Positions 34,033-46,250 of a stretch of DNA of 64,000 nt are shown one piece after another (the first letter of the stretch is position 1; each line of letters opens with the position of its first letter). The DNA comes from Stenotrophomonas sp. VV52 (GTDB lineage Bacteria; Pseudomonadota; Gammaproteobacteria; Xanthomonadales; Xanthomonadaceae). The stretch covers positions 372,001 to 436,000 of the forward strand of contig NZ_PKQQ01000001.1 of NCBI RefSeq assembly GCF_002893095.1. Direction: 5' to 3'. The notes under the pieces were generated by a model that worked only from the letters and a program-made list of their open reading frames with translations, did no database searches and was not told the DNA's origin. Made by a program: the position numbers and the translations under genes.

Positions 34033-35235
34033 TTACAGGCCGAACAGCATGCGGCCCGGGTTTTCCAGCTGGTTCTTGATGTCCACCAGGAACTGCACCG
34101 AATCCTTGCCGTCGATGATGCGGTGGTCGTAGGACATCGCGAGGTACATCATCGGCGCGATCACGACCTGGCCGTTCTGCGCGATCGGACGTTCCTTGAT
34201 CGCGTGCATGCCCAGGATGGCGCTCTGCGGCGGGTTGATGATCGGGGTGGACAGCAGCGAACCGAAGGTGCCGCCGTTGGTCACGGTGAAGGTGCCGCCC
34301 TGCAGTTCTTCCAGGCTCAGCTTGCCGTCACGGGCCTTCTTGGCGTAGTCGGCGATGGTCTTTTCGATGTCGGCGAACGACATGCGCTCGACGTTGCGCA
34401 GTACCGGCGTGACCAGGCCCTTCTCGGTCGACACGGCGATCGAGATGTCCGAGTAGCCGTGGTAGATGATGTCGTCGCCGTCGATCGAGGCGTTGACCAG
34501 CGGGAAGCGCTGCAGCGCGTTGGCGGCAGCCTTCACGAAGAAGCTCATGAAGCCCAGCTTGATGCCGTGCGCCTTGACGAACTCGTCCTGCAGGTCCTTG
34601 CGCGCGGCCGACACCTTGGACAGGTCGACTTCGTTGAAGGTGGTCAGCATGGCGGTGGAGTTCTTGGACTCCATCAGGCGTTCGGCGATGCGCTTACGGA
34701 TGCGGGTCATCGGCACGCGTTCTTCCGGACGGGCACCACCGGACTTGCCGGCGCCGCCGTTGCGGGCGAAGTTGACGATGTCTTCCTTGGTCACCGCGCC
34801 GCGACGGCCGGTGCCGTCGACGTCGGCCGGGTTCACGTTTTCGGTGATGGCGCTGAAACGCGCGCCCGGGGGCAGCGCGTCGGCAGCCGACTTCGAGGCC
34901 GGTGCCGGGGCAGCGGCAGCCGCCGGCGCAGCAGCGGCCGGGGCAGCGGCTTCGGCCTTCGGGGCTTCAGCGGCCGGGGCCGGGGCGGCAGCCACGGCGC
35001 CTTCCTCGATCACCGCCACGACCTGGCTGGAGGTCACGGTGGCGCCCACTTCGAACTTGATTTCCTTCAGCACGCCATCAACCGGCGACGGCACTTCCAG
35101 GACGACCTTGTCGGTTTCCAGGTCGAGCAGGTTTTCGTCGCGCTTGACGGCGTCGCCAACCTTCTTGTGCCAGGTGGCGATGGTGCCGTCGGCGACGGAT
35201 TCGGGCAGTACCGGGGCTTTGACTTCGGTGGCCAT
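34033..35235 (-). CDS. sucB: 2-oxoglutarate dehydrogenase E2, dihydrolipoyl succinyltransferase
   Basis: The 400-aa protein has one lipoyl domain (residues 1-76) with the lipoylated Lys43 in ETDKVVLEV, an Ala/Pro-rich linker to about 125, and a peripheral subunit-binding region ([20 protein letters not shown]) that binds E1/E3. A catalytic acyltransferase domain ends with YDHRIIDG (His371). It transfers succinyl from lipoamide to CoA. It sits 41 bp after sucA. Confidence 0.96.
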   Translation of the reverse strand: MATEVKAPVLPESVADGTIATWHKKVGDAVKRDENLLDLETDKVVLEVPSPVDGVLKEIKFEVGATVTSSQVVAVIEEGAVAAAPAPAAEAPKAEAAAPAAAAPAAAAAPAPASKSAADALPPGARFSAITENVNPADVDGTGRRGAVTKEDIVNFARNGGAGKSGGARPEERVPMTRIRKRIAERLMESKNSTAMLTTFNEVDLSKVSAARKDLQDEFVKAHGIKLGFMSFFVKAAANALQRFPLVNASIDGDDIIYHGYSDISIAVSTEKGLVTPVLRNVERMSFADIEKTIADYAKKARDGKLSLEELQGGTFTVTNGGTFGSLLSTPIINPPQSAILGMHAIKERPIAQNGQVVIAPMMYLAMSYDHRIIDGKDSVQFLVDIKNQLENPGRMLFGL

Positions 35236-35276
35236 GCGGGGGCTTCCTGGTTTGTCTTTTCTGGAATGAGGGAAAG

Positions 35277-38108
35277 TTATTCAGCGACCGCGTCGTTGAA
35301 CGGGTTGACCAGTGCATCGGCGACCAGCTTCTGCTGTTCGATGATGTGGTCGGCCATGTGACCGGCGGCCGGGGAGGCCGAACGCGCGCGACCGGCGTAG
35401 TGCAGGTTCTGGCCATCGGCCAGGCAGAACTGCAGGTGGTGGCGGATCTGGTACCACGCACCCTGGTTCTGCGGTTCTTCCTGCGTCCACACCACGTCGG
35501 TGGCCTTGCCGTACTTCTTCAGTTCGGCGGCCAGCAGCGCACGCGGGAACGGGTACAGCTGTTCCACGCGGATGATCGCCACGTCGTCCTGGCCGCGCTT
35601 GGTCTGGTCTTCGAGCAGGTCGTAGTAGACCTTGCCCGAGCACAGCACCACGCGCTTGACCTTCTTGGCGTCTGCGTTGGCGTCGCCGATCAGGTGCTGG
35701 AACTCGCCGTTGGCCAGCTCGTCCAGGCTCGACACGGCCAGCTTGTGGCGCAGCAGCGACTTGGGCGACATCACCACCAGCGGCTTGCGGGTGGTCAGGT
35801 GCAGCTGGCGACGCAGCATGTGGAAGGCCTGCGCCGGGGTCGACGGCACCACCACCAGCATGTTCTCCAGCGCGCACAGCTGCAGGAAGCGCTCCAGGCG
35901 CGCCGAGCTGTGTTCCGGGCCTTGGCCTTCATAGCCATGCGGCAGCAGCAGGGTCAGGCCGGTGATGCGGCCCCACTTGGCTTCGCCGGCGGCGATGAAC
36001 TGGTCGATCACCACCTGGGCGCCGTTGGCGAAGTCGCCGAACTGGCCTTCCCAGATGCACAGGGTGTTGGGATCGGTGGTCGAGAAGCCGTACTCATAGG
36101 CCATCACCGCTTCTTCGCTGAGCAGCGAGTCGATGATGCTGGCCTTCTCCGGGGAGTCCACCAGCTGCCGCAGCGGCAGGTAGTAGTTGTCGGTCTTCTG
36201 GTCGTGCAGGATCGCGTGGCGGTGGGTGAACGTACCGCGGCCCACGTCCTGGCCGACCAGGCGCAGCGCGTGGCCTTCGTCGAGCAGGGTGGCGTAGGCC
36301 AGGTTCTCGGCAAAGCCCCAGTCGCCCGGGATTTCGCCAGCGGCCATCTTGCGGCGGTCGTCATAGACCTTGGCCACGCGCGAGTGCAGTTCCACTTCGG
36401 CCGGCACGGTGTTGATCAGCTCGGCCAGCGCCTTCAGCTTGGCCGGGTCGACCTTGGTCGAGACCGGGTCGGACAGCTTGCCTTCCAGCAGCTTGGGCCA
36501 GTCGACGAACAGCGCGCTGCTCGGCGGAGTCTTTTCGACCTTGGCCAGTTCGGTGGTGACTTCGCCGGCGTCCAGCTTCTCGCGGTAGGCATCGACCATC
36601 GCCTTGCCGGCACCGGCGGCGATCACGCCGGCCTGTTCCAGCTGCGCGGCGTACAGCTCGCGGGTGGTCTGGTGCTTGCGGATCACCTGGTACATCAGCG
36701 GCTGGGTGATCGCCGGTTCGTCGGCTTCGTTATGGCCCCAACGGCGGTAGCACATCAGGTCGATGACCACGTCCTTGGCGAAGCGCTGGCGGAACTCGAA
36801 GGCCAGCTTCGAAGCAAACACCACGGCTTCCGGATCGTCGCCGTTCACGTGCAGCACCGGCGCGGCGATCATCTTGGCGACGTCGGTGGCGTAACGGGTC
36901 GAACGGGTGTCTTCCGGGTTGGAGGTGGTGAAACCGACCTGGTTGTTGACCACGATGTGCACGGTGCCGCCGACGGCAAAGCCGCGGGCCTGCGACATCT
37001 GGAACAGCTCCATGACCACGCCCTGGCCGGAGAAGGCCGCGTCGCCGTGGATGAGGATCGGCATGACCTGCTTGCGGGCGGTGTCCTTGCGGCGCTCCTG
37101 GCGCGAACGCACGGAACCGGCCACGACCGGGTCGGCGATTTCCAGGTGCGACGGGTTGAACGCCAGCGCCAGGTGGACCGGGCCACCGTCGGTGGCCACG
37201 TCGGCCGAGAAGCCCATGTGGTACTTCACGTCGCCGGCCGAGGCGTGCTCGTCGTGTTCGAACTTGCCTTCGAACTCGTCGAACAGCTTGCGCGGGTTCT
37301 TGCCGAGGGTGTTGACCAGCACGTTGAGGCGGCCGCGGTGGGCCATGCCGATCACCACGTCCTTGACCCCGTCCTTGCCGGCGTCACGGATGATGGTGTC
37401 CATCATCGGGATCAGCGAGTCGCCGCCTTCCAGCGAGAAGCGCTTCTGGCCGACGTACTTGGTGTGCAGGTAGCGTTCCAGGCCTTCGGCGGCGGTCAGG
37501 CGCTCCAGCGTGCGGCGCTGGGTGTCAGCGTCCAGGCTGTAGTTGCCACCGGCCAGTTCCAGGCGCTGGTACAGCCACTGGCGCTGCTCGACCTCGGAGA
37601 TGTGCATGAATTCCGCACCGATCGAGCCGGTGTAGGTCTTCTTGAGGCGGGCGAGCAGGTCGCGCAGCTTCATGCGCGGTTGGCCACCGACACCGCCGGT
37701 GCTGAACTCGGCGTTGAGGTCGCCTTCGGACAGGCTGTGGAACGGCAGGTCCAGGTCCGGCGAATTCACGGCCTGGGCCAGGCCCAGCGGGTCCAGGCGG
37801 GCGTCGAGGTGGCCGCGCGAACGGTACGCGGTGATCAGACGACCGACATTGCGCTCGCGTTCGTCGCTGGCACCGGAGTTGCCGCCGCCCTTGACCGCGT
37901 TTTTGGCGGCGTCGGCGATGTGGGCGATGACGGCCGAGTGCGGAATGTCACCGGCTTCGCGGCCCTTGAAGCCGTCGAAGTAGGTCTTCCATTTGGGATC
38001 GACACTGTCCGGAGAAACGAGGTACTGCTCGTACAGATCCTCGATATAGGAGGCGTTGCCGCCGGCGAGCTGCGAAGACTGCGCAAACTGCTTCAGTAGA
38101 TTGTCCAC
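35277..38108 (-). CDS. sucA: 2-oxoglutarate dehydrogenase E1
   Basis: The 943-aa thiamine-diphosphate enzyme decarboxylates 2-oxoglutarate in the TCA cycle. The N-terminal peptide [19 protein letters not shown] is the conserved E1o tail that binds the complex. [32 protein letters not shown] and [12 protein letters not shown] are E1o signatures, and the transketolase-like domain ends with [10 protein letters not shown]. The start is a GTG at 38108 without a clear Shine-Dalgarno. It is the first gene of the operon; the ~180-bp gap upstream should hold the promoter. Confidence 0.96.
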   Translation of the reverse strand: MDNLLKQFAQSSQLAGGNASYIEDLYEQYLVSPDSVDPKWKTYFDGFKGREAGDIPHSAVIAHIADAAKNAVKGGGNSGASDERERNVGRLITAYRSRGHLDARLDPLGLAQAVNSPDLDLPFHSLSEGDLNAEFSTGGVGGQPRMKLRDLLARLKKTYTGSIGAEFMHISEVEQRQWLYQRLELAGGNYSLDADTQRRTLERLTAAEGLERYLHTKYVGQKRFSLEGGDSLIPMMDTIIRDAGKDGVKDVVIGMAHRGRLNVLVNTLGKNPRKLFDEFEGKFEHDEHASAGDVKYHMGFSADVATDGGPVHLALAFNPSHLEIADPVVAGSVRSRQERRKDTARKQVMPILIHGDAAFSGQGVVMELFQMSQARGFAVGGTVHIVVNNQVGFTTSNPEDTRSTRYATDVAKMIAAPVLHVNGDDPEAVVFASKLAFEFRQRFAKDVVIDLMCYRRWGHNEADEPAITQPLMYQVIRKHQTTRELYAAQLEQAGVIAAGAGKAMVDAYREKLDAGEVTTELAKVEKTPPSSALFVDWPKLLEGKLSDPVSTKVDPAKLKALAELINTVPAEVELHSRVAKVYDDRRKMAAGEIPGDWGFAENLAYATLLDEGHALRLVGQDVGRGTFTHRHAILHDQKTDNYYLPLRQLVDSPEKASIIDSLLSEEAVMAYEYGFSTTDPNTLCIWEGQFGDFANGAQVVIDQFIAAGEAKWGRITGLTLLLPHGYEGQGPEHSSARLERFLQLCALENMLVVVPSTPAQAFHMLRRQLHLTTRKPLVVMSPKSLLRHKLAVSSLDELANGEFQHLIGDANADAKKVKRVVLCSGKVYYDLLEDQTKRGQDDVAIIRVEQLYPFPRALLAAELKKYGKATDVVWTQEEPQNQGAWYQIRHHLQFCLADGQNLHYAGRARSASPAAGHMADHIIEQQKLVADALVNPFNDAVAE

Positions 38109-38292
38109 GATGGAGGGTCGGATTCGCTTGTGGGGTAGGGCTTCGATGATCCGGCAGGGAAGATGAATAGCCCTGCACGGGCGGTATCTAACGGGCCAAA
38201 TTGTACCCCCATCGGGACACGAAGGGGCACCACGACGGCCCGTGGCGGGCCTGCGGTGTCATTCCCAGACAGGTTCAGCTGCCGGAACCGGA

Positions 38293-38793
38293 CTAGAAGC
38301 CCAGTGCGCGCAGCTCGGTACATTCCCGCGAACGTTCCCATATGCGCTGCAAACCTTCCTGCAACGGCCGCGAACGAGCCGGCAGCGACAACCCGGCCTC
38401 GCCGTCGAAGCGCAGGCCGCTCAGACGAAAGTAGTAGTCGCCGGCGTCGTTGACCAGGCAGGCCGAGGCGAGGGCGCGGTCGATGGGATCGCTGACCTGG
38501 CGCACGCGGAACACGGTGGGCAGGCGCTGGATCAGGCCGAGCAGGGGCGAGCCGGCCTGGGCGATGGCGGTGGCGTCGTGCACGAGCAGGGTGGCCTGCT
38601 TGTCGTGGCGGGCGGTGGCGAAGCGACGCAGGGCGTCGAGCACCGGCGGGGCGTCGAGCAGGCCGGGGTCGAGCTGGCGGCTGTGGATCCAGAGATGGCG
38701 CCGGGCGCGGTCGATCAGGGCGGTGGTGAAGGCCACCGCCTGGTCGGCGCTGTCGATGTTGACCGCGCCGTTCGGGAGGTCGGGCGCGGTCAT
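38293..38793 (-). CDS. DUF7931-like protein of unknown function (roxA neighbour)
   Basis: The 166-aa soluble protein has RHLWIHSRQLDPGLLDAPPVLDAL and KQATLLVHD, a pattern loosely like one half of a phospholipase D-type fold, but no HKD motif is present. A later segment (HDATAIAQAGSPLLGLIQRLPTVFRVRQV) may form the conserved core. In other gammaproteobacteria related sequences occur beside or fused to acetyltransferases, which is from memory and not shown here. It begins 1 bp after roxA, so the two are an operon. Function is unknown. Confidence 0.6.
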   Translation of the reverse strand: MTAPDLPNGAVNIDSADQAVAFTTALIDRARRHLWIHSRQLDPGLLDAPPVLDALRRFATARHDKQATLLVHDATAIAQAGSPLLGLIQRLPTVFRVRQVSDPIDRALASACLVNDAGDYYFRLSGLRFDGEAGLSLPARSRPLQEGLQRIWERSRECTELRALGF

Positions 38794-38794
38794 G

Positions 38795-40228
38795 TCAGGC
38801 CTTGCCGCCGTGGCCGTCGGTGCCTTCGGCGTCGTCGTCGCTGTCGTCGAAGTCGACGATCACTTCGACGCCGTCTTCGTGGACGGTGACTTCGTGGACG
38901 TTGGCCTGGACGTCTTCGTCTTCGACGACCTCGACGGTGTCGGTGGCGTCGATGATTTCGTATTCGGCGATGCCTTCGTCGCCGTCTTCGTCGTCGAAGT
39001 CGTCTTCATCATCGAAGGCGTCGCCGTCGAGCAGCTGGTAGTAGCCGCCGGCGATCAGCTCGTGCAGGGCGTCGCGGCCCTTGGCGGAGAGCTTCTGGTA
39101 GAGCGGGGCGCCGATCTGTTCGGCGCCGGCCAGGGCCTGGGCGTCCTTGACCGGCAGGGCGAACTCGAGGCCGCTGCAGTACAGGCTGGCGCCCTTTTTG
39201 GCGCGACGCCAGGCGAGGCGGGCCCAAGGGTGGCGGCCGAGTTCGATGCCCTCGGCGAGGGCGGCCTCAACATCGTGGCGCGGCAGGGGCTGGCCGGAGG
39301 CGACGACGTCGCCGGCGGCGCGGTAGGTGGTGATGAAGCGGCCGAACCAGTCGCCGAGACGGTCGGGGTCGTTCATGCGGATGGCGTTGAGGGCCTGGAC
39401 GACGCGGTTCATGGCGACGGCGTCGATCTCATTGGGGTCTTCTGGGACCTTGAGGTCGGGGTCCTGGTAACGGATGGCTTCGTCGGCGTCCATGATCAGG
39501 GTGTCGAGGTAGTCGCTGATCAGTTCGGCGGAGGCGGGGGCGCGCATGCCGAAGGAGAAGGTCAGGCAGGGGTCTTCGGCGACGCCGTTGTGGGGGACGT
39601 TGGGCGGCAGGTAGAGCATGTCGCCGGGTTCGAGCACCCAGTCGTGGGTGGGCTTGAAGCGCTGCAGGAGCTTGAGTTCGACGTCGGGGCGGAAGTCGAG
39701 CGGGGGGCGCTTGCCCTTGATGGATTCGCTGGCGTCGATCTGCCAGCGGCGGTGGCCATGGGCCTGGAGCAGGAAGACGTCGTACTGGTCGACGTGGGCG
39801 CCGACCGAGCCGCCCGTGGCGGCGAAGCTGATCATGACGTCGTCCATGCGCCAGCGCGGCAGGAAGCTGAAGTGGCTGAGCAGGGCGCGCACGTCGGGGT
39901 CCCATTTGTCGACGTCCTGGACCAGCAGGGTCCAGTCGTGGTCGGGCATGCCGGGGAAGTCTTCTTCCTGGAACGGGCCGGTGCGGACGGTCCAGCCGTC
40001 GGTGGCGCGGTCGTGGCTGATCAGGCGGGCGAGGGCGGTTTCTTCGCAGGCGAGGCCGGCGAGGTCTTCGGGCTGGAGCGGGGTTTCGAAGTCGGGGAAG
40101 GCGCCGCGAATGAGCAGGGGGCGCTTCTGCCAGTAGTCGCGCAGGAAGGTGGCGGCGGGCATGCCCAGCGGCAGGCCGGGGCGGGCCTGGACTTCGATGA
40201 CGGGGGTTTTGGTCTTGCGCACAGCCAT
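38795..40228 (-). CDS. roxA: JmjC-type ribosomal oxygenase RoxA with acidic C-terminal extension
   Basis: The 477-aa protein matches the YcfD/RoxA family, which hydroxylates an arginine of ribosomal protein L16 using Fe(II) and 2-oxoglutarate. The iron triad is visible as His145 and Asp147 (SVGAHVDQYD) and His213 (NVPHNGVAED). The winged-helix dimer region follows. E. coli RoxA has 373 residues; here residues 401-477 form an extra tail in which 34 of 77 residues are Asp or Glu. The tail is coded in frame with ordinary codon use. Confidence 0.9.
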   Translation of the reverse strand: MAVRKTKTPVIEVQARPGLPLGMPAATFLRDYWQKRPLLIRGAFPDFETPLQPEDLAGLACEETALARLISHDRATDGWTVRTGPFQEEDFPGMPDHDWTLLVQDVDKWDPDVRALLSHFSFLPRWRMDDVMISFAATGGSVGAHVDQYDVFLLQAHGHRRWQIDASESIKGKRPPLDFRPDVELKLLQRFKPTHDWVLEPGDMLYLPPNVPHNGVAEDPCLTFSFGMRAPASAELISDYLDTLIMDADEAIRYQDPDLKVPEDPNEIDAVAMNRVVQALNAIRMNDPDRLGDWFGRFITTYRAAGDVVASGQPLPRHDVEAALAEGIELGRHPWARLAWRRAKKGASLYCSGLEFALPVKDAQALAGAEQIGAPLYQKLSAKGRDALHELIAGGYYQLLDGDAFDDEDDFDDEDGDEGIAEYEIIDATDTVEVVEDEDVQANVHEVTVHEDGVEVIVDFDDSDDDAEGTDGHGGKA

Positions 40229-40364
40229 GGGGGAATCCTTGCAGCGTTCAGGCGGGATACGCGGGTATTGTCCGCTGGTTCTGTGTCATGTGCACCTGCG
40301 GTGGGGTGTCGCGCCTGAAGCTGGAGCCAGAGCCAGAGCGCTGGCGCCTCGGGTGTTACGTGTT

Positions 40365-40479
40365 GGGGCGGCCGCCGGGCAGCCCCGCTCCGGGACACGC
40401 CGTGAACCCGTCCATGGGGGCTGCTAGAAAACATCCATGTTTTCTAGCGTCCCTCCGGGGCTACCCGGCGGCCGCCCCC
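40365..40479. repeat. 115-bp nested palindromic repeat, copy 1
   Basis: The outer arms GGGGCGGCCGCCGGGCAGCC and the inverse of GGGGCGGCCGCCGGGTAGCC pair over about 20 bp. Inside, TAGAAAAC-ATCCAT-GTTTTCTA forms a perfect 8-bp stem. The same unit recurs at 45184-45299 with one substitution and one 1-bp indel. Confidence 0.92.
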
Positions 40480-40566
40480 GATAGTGCGTCGGTTTGGGCG
40501 GTGGGCAACGGCAACGGCAACGACGCAGGGCGTCGCTCTACCGCGGGAGGGGGGCGTGGATGCCCG

Positions 40567-40590
40567 GTAGGGTTGGGTCCCAACCAACCG
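40567..40590. repeat. GTAG-headed palindrome, GGTTGGG class
   Basis: GTAG is followed by GGTTGGGTCCCAACC, a 7-bp perfect palindrome around a central T. A related element occurs at 45382-45405. Confidence 0.7.
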
Positions 40591-40697
40591 CACGCACACG
40601 CTCCGCGCCCGGTAACGCATTGCAATCAACCGAAACCGCTCTGTCGGGGCCGACCGGACGGCGGTGCCGGGCTCTGCCCGGCCTACTCGCGCCTCAA

Positions 40698-40732
40698 CAA
40701 AAAACGGGGCGCCGGATCTACCGGCGCCCCGT
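40698..40732 (-). terminator. Rho-independent terminator of purB
   Basis: A 12-bp perfect stem (40704-40715 with 40721-40732), loop ATCTA, is followed on the minus strand by TTTTTTG. It lies just past the purB stop. Confidence 0.93.
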
Positions 40733-40759
40733 CTGGGGTTCGCGCTTGCGTGGGGCCGA

Positions 40760-42157
<1,398 letters not shown>

Positions 42158-42162
42158 TCATT

Positions 42163-43497
42163 CTACGCTGCCCCGGGGTCCTCGTCGGCCTGTTCGGGCG
42201 CGCGGCGCACGGTGACGGCCTGGATCCGGTGGCCGGCCATGCGCTTGACCGTGAACAGCTGGCCATCGATCCGCACCTGTTCGCCCTCTTCGGGCAGGCG
42301 CTGCAACTGGTGCACGATCAGCCCGCCGACCGAGTTCAGGTGCTCGGGGGCGGCCAGGTCGCGGCCGAGCAGGCGCTCGAGGCGGAAGATGGAGGTGGAA
42401 CCGGCCACCAGCAGGCTGCCGTCGGCGCCCCGGGTGGGGGCGTCGGTGACCACGTGCGGGTGTTCGTCTTCGATATCGCCGACGACAACCTCCAGCAGGT
42501 CTTCCAGGGTGAAGTAGCCCAGGATGCGGCCATGTTCCTCGACGCACAGGGCCATGTGCGTGGTGCCGGTGCGGAAGCGCTCGAGCACGGCGGTGACCGG
42601 GGTTTCCAGCGCGATCAGGTTGGCCGGGCGGAGCAGGGTGCGCAGGTCGTCGGTGGGGTTGCCGCGCGCGATTTCGACCAGCAGGTCCTTCATGTGCAGC
42701 ACGCCCAGCACTTCTTCGCGGTCCGCGTCGAACCACGGGTAGCGGCTGTAGCGGCTTTCGGCGAATTCGGCCATGACCTCGGCCAGGCCCATGCCCTGGC
42801 GGAACACGCGCATGTGCTCGCGCGGCCGCATCAGGTCGCCGGCGACCAGCTCGGGCAGTTCCAGCGCATGGCTCATCAGGGTGAGGTCCTGGTCCGGCGC
42901 GTCGGCGCCGGGCTGCTGGCGGGCGACGATCAGCTTGAGTTCTTCGCGCGAGTAGCGGTGCGAGGTGTGCTCCACGTCGCCCCAGCCGGCCAGGCGCAGC
43001 AGCGCGTTGGCGCTGTGGTTGAGCAGCCAGATCGCCGGGAACATGGCCCAGTAGAACAGGTACAGGGGCGCGGCGGTCCACAGCGACATGGCTTCGGGAC
43101 GACGGATCGCCATCGACTTCGGCGCAAGTTCGCCGAGCACGATGTGCAGGAACGAGATCAGGCTGAAGGCGATGATGAAGGCGGTGAGGCGGGCCGCGTC
43201 GGGGCCCATGCCCAGCGTGTCGAAAAGCGGCTGCAGCAGGTGGGCGAAGGCGGGCTCACCGACCCAGCCGAGGCCGAGCGAGGACAGGGTGATGCCGAGC
43301 TGGCAGGCCGAGAGATAGGCGTCCAGGTGCGAATGCACGTTGAGCAGCAGGCGGCCGCGCCAGCCGTGGCGGGCGGCCAGGCCGACGGCCTGGGTATGTC
43401 GCAGTTTGACCAGGGCGAACTCGGCGGCCACGAAGAAGCCGTTGAGTACGACCAGGAACAGGGCCAGCAGCAGGAGCAGGAGGTTGCCGACGATCAT
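42163..43497 (-). CDS. CNNM/CorC-family (hemolysin-like) membrane protein
   Basis: The 444-aa protein has an N-terminal DUF21/CNNM transmembrane domain (residues 1-170; FVAAEFALVKLR, GITLSSLGLGWVGEP, ELAPKSMAIRRPE), two CBS domains (about 210-330; PREHMRV..., LEDLLEVVVGDIEDE) and a C-terminal CorC/HlyC domain (to about 430). Such proteins take part in magnesium/cobalt efflux or membrane homeostasis. The hemolysin label is historical. It may be co-transcribed with purB. Confidence 0.9.
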   Translation of the reverse strand: MIVGNLLLLLLALFLVVLNGFFVAAEFALVKLRHTQAVGLAARHGWRGRLLLNVHSHLDAYLSACQLGITLSSLGLGWVGEPAFAHLLQPLFDTLGMGPDAARLTAFIIAFSLISFLHIVLGELAPKSMAIRRPEAMSLWTAAPLYLFYWAMFPAIWLLNHSANALLRLAGWGDVEHTSHRYSREELKLIVARQQPGADAPDQDLTLMSHALELPELVAGDLMRPREHMRVFRQGMGLAEVMAEFAESRYSRYPWFDADREEVLGVLHMKDLLVEIARGNPTDDLRTLLRPANLIALETPVTAVLERFRTGTTHMALCVEEHGRILGYFTLEDLLEVVVGDIEDEHPHVVTDAPTRGADGSLLVAGSTSIFRLERLLGRDLAAPEHLNSVGGLIVHQLQRLPEEGEQVRIDGQLFTVKRMAGHRIQAVTVRRAPEQADEDPGAA

Positions 43498-43728
43498 GCG
43501 CGGCGGCCCCGCGTGGCGGTGGGAATGTCGTTACAACAATGCGGGTCGTCGCCCATGGGAGAGAGGTGATGCCTGAATGAACACGAATCCCGAGTCTAGC
43601 CGAACCGGCGCGCGCTTGGGTTTCAATCCGGCTTGGGAGTATCGTGGGCGGAGCCGCCAGCCAGGGAATGAAGGCCCGTTGCCAGCCGCCGTTCCCTTTC
43701 CCCACTGAAAGAACCGCGGAGTGATGCA

Positions 43729-45144
<1,416 letters not shown>

Positions 45145-45183
45145 TCTACTGCTCGAACGGCAGCGTCTCAATTGATACGTGCA

Positions 45184-45299
45184 GGGGCGGCCGCCGGGCA
45201 GCCCCGCTCCGGGACACGCCGTGAACCCGTCCATGGGGGCTGCTAGAAAACATCCATGTTTTCTAGCGTCCCTCCGGGGGCTACCCGTCGGCCGCCCCC
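45184..45299. repeat. 115-bp nested palindromic repeat, copy 2
   Basis: It is nearly identical to 40365-40479, with one inserted G in the GGGGG run and one G-to-T change in the right arm. The inner TAGAAAAC-ATCCAT-GTTTTCTA stem is intact. Confidence 0.92.
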
Positions 45300-45327
45300 A
45301 TACAGGGTCGTGTGCGGTTGGGAACAG

Positions 45328-45351
45328 CGGACACGCATGGCGTGTCCCTAC
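45328..45351. repeat. REP (SMAG-type) palindrome, GACACGC class
   Basis: GCGGACACGCATGGCGTGTCCCTAC is the same class as the elements at 2698, 13194, 23437 and 29832, in CTAC orientation. It lies inside the gap after fumC. Confidence 0.8.
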
Positions 45352-45381
45352 GCGGGTTCGAGACCGTGCGCTGGCCTGCTG

Positions 45382-45405
45382 GTAGGGTCGGTTCCCAAAC
45401 GACTG
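45382..45405. repeat. GTAG-headed palindrome, GGTTGGG-like class
   Basis: GTAGGGTCGGTTCCCAAACGAC is a degenerate relative of the element at 40567, and it is followed at similar distance by the same CGCCCGGTAACGCAT block. Confidence 0.55.
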
Positions 45406-45485
45406 CCGTGAAATCCTCCGCGCCCGGTAACGCATGGAAATGATCGGCCCTGCTTTTTTCCCGTGGCCACCGGCCAACTGTCAAA

Positions 45486-45591
45486 GGGTCGCCCGGTGTC
45501 GGTTTGCGGGGGACTCGGCGCCATGGATGGCGTCCGCGTAGCCTACACGGACGTACTTGCGGCGACCCCGCAAACCGGCACCGGGCGGCCC
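45486..45591. repeat. 106-bp inverted repeat with 26-bp arms
   Basis: The arms 45486-45511 and 45566-45591 match at 24 of 26 positions, and both mismatches would be G-U pairs in RNA. Inside lie a second small palindrome (GGCGCCATGGATGGCGTCC) and CACGGACGTACTTGCGGC. It may be a structured RNA, a terminator or a mobile palindromic unit. Confidence 0.85.
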
Positions 45592-45638
45592 AAGCCAGGG
45601 GACGCCTTGCACCTGCGGCTGTTCGCCTGAATCCAACA

Positions 45639-45663
45639 GCAGCCGGGCAGGGCCCGGCTCTAC
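45639..45663. repeat. REP (SMAG-type) palindrome, GCCGGGC class
   Basis: GCAGCCGGGCAGGGCCCGGC followed by TCTAC is the inverse of the element at 63963; the match extends about 10 bp into the flank (TCCAACA), with one mismatch over 35 bp. Confidence 0.85.
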
Positions 45664-45681
45664 CGGATCGCCAGCAATCCG

Positions 45682-45706
45682 TGGAGCCGGCCGGCGGCCG
45701 GCACTA
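45682..45706. repeat. REP-like palindrome, GGCCGGC class, altered head
   Basis: GGAGCCGGCCGGCGGCCGGC followed by ACTAT matches the right-hand element at 16103-16127 but ends CTAT instead of CTAC. It lies just past the lipoprotein gene end. Confidence 0.7.
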
Positions 45707-45732
45707 TGTGCATGAAAGCAAAGCGCGAGGCG

Positions 45733-46158
45733 TCAGCGCCGGTCTGCCATCAGGTTGTCGAACGTCTCGGTGTAGCCCTTGAACTCGGGAATGCGGGTCA
45801 CGATGTCGGTCGGAATCGGCTGCATGCCCGGCGGCACCACGATCTTCACCGCGCGCTTGTCCGGGTCGTGCGGCGCGTCCACCAGCGTGTTCTGGCGCAG
45901 TACCTGCAGCTGGCCGAACATGTTCTGCAGCAGCGCCTGCTGGCTGGCGTCCAGCGGAATCTCGATCTCGTCCACCTTCATGTGGCCGTTCGGCAGGATG
46001 ATCAGGTTCGGCGCCGGCGCCCGGCGCACCGTCACCATGCCATCGCTGACCGTGATCTTCGGCTTGCTGCGCTCCGCGCGGTGGTTGCGGTACTCCTGGT
46101 CGCAGCCGGTGGCGACAACGCAGAACAGGGCGAACAGCAGCAGGCACAGCTTCTTCAT
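45733..46158 (-). CDS. lipoprotein related to DUF2884 family, 141 aa
   Basis: The precursor has a lipobox (VVATGC, Cys19). The mature part SDGMVTVRRAPAPNLIILPNGHMKVDEIEIPLDASQQALLQNMFGQLQ resembles the N-terminal half of the neighbouring DUF2884 protein (ITPQGDLLINGKAV...DAHQRALLLDYRKQI), so the two look like diverged paralogues. A terminator stands between them. Function is unknown; localisation is probably the envelope. Confidence 0.75.
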   Translation of the reverse strand: MKKLCLLLFALFCVVATGCDQEYRNHRAERSKPKITVSDGMVTVRRAPAPNLIILPNGHMKVDEIEIPLDASQQALLQNMFGQLQVLRQNTLVDAPHDPDKRAVKIVVPPGMQPIPTDIVTRIPEFKGYTETFDNLMADRR

Positions 46159-46173
46159 GGCGGGCGAACAACG

Positions 46174-46203
46174 AAAAAGGGGAGGACTAGTGTAGTCCTC
46201 CCC
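46174..46203 (-). terminator. Rho-independent terminator (minus strand)
   Basis: GGGGAGGACTA pairs with TAGTCCTCCCC around GTG (46179-46189 with 46193-46203), and five Ts follow on the minus strand. It lies between the DUF2884 gene (ends 46251) and the lipoprotein gene (starts 46158), so it should end the GntR operon or attenuate the last gene. Confidence 0.88.
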
Positions 46204-46250
46204 CCCGTCCCGGTGGCCTGGCTGCGACCGAACGTCGCAGGCGCCCGCCG

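Larger units (their letters stand above)
40229..40759. other. 531-bp gap filled with repeats, no gene seen
   Basis: Between roxA and purB I find no frame with a ribosome-binding site and gene-like codon use. The gap holds the roxA promoter region, one copy of the 115-bp nested palindrome, a GTAGGGT-headed palindrome, the block CTCCGCGCCCGGTAACGCAT (40601-40620), and the purB terminator. Confidence 0.75.
45145..45732. other. 588-bp gap filled with repeats, no gene seen
   Basis: Downstream of fumC I find no supportable gene. The gap holds the second 115-bp nested palindrome, four GTAG/CTAC elements, the block TCCGCGCCCGGTAACGCAT (45417-45435), and a 106-bp inverted repeat. Confidence 0.75.

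Noticed and set aside
35346..38099. A 917-codon open frame on the plus strand opposite sucA
   Set aside because: sucA is unmistakable, and the antisense frame is a GC-codon shadow without recognisable motifs.
45504..45782. Possible small gene in the gap after fumC
   Set aside because: The frame is composed of the inverted repeat and REP elements and would overlap the end of the lipoprotein gene on the other strand.
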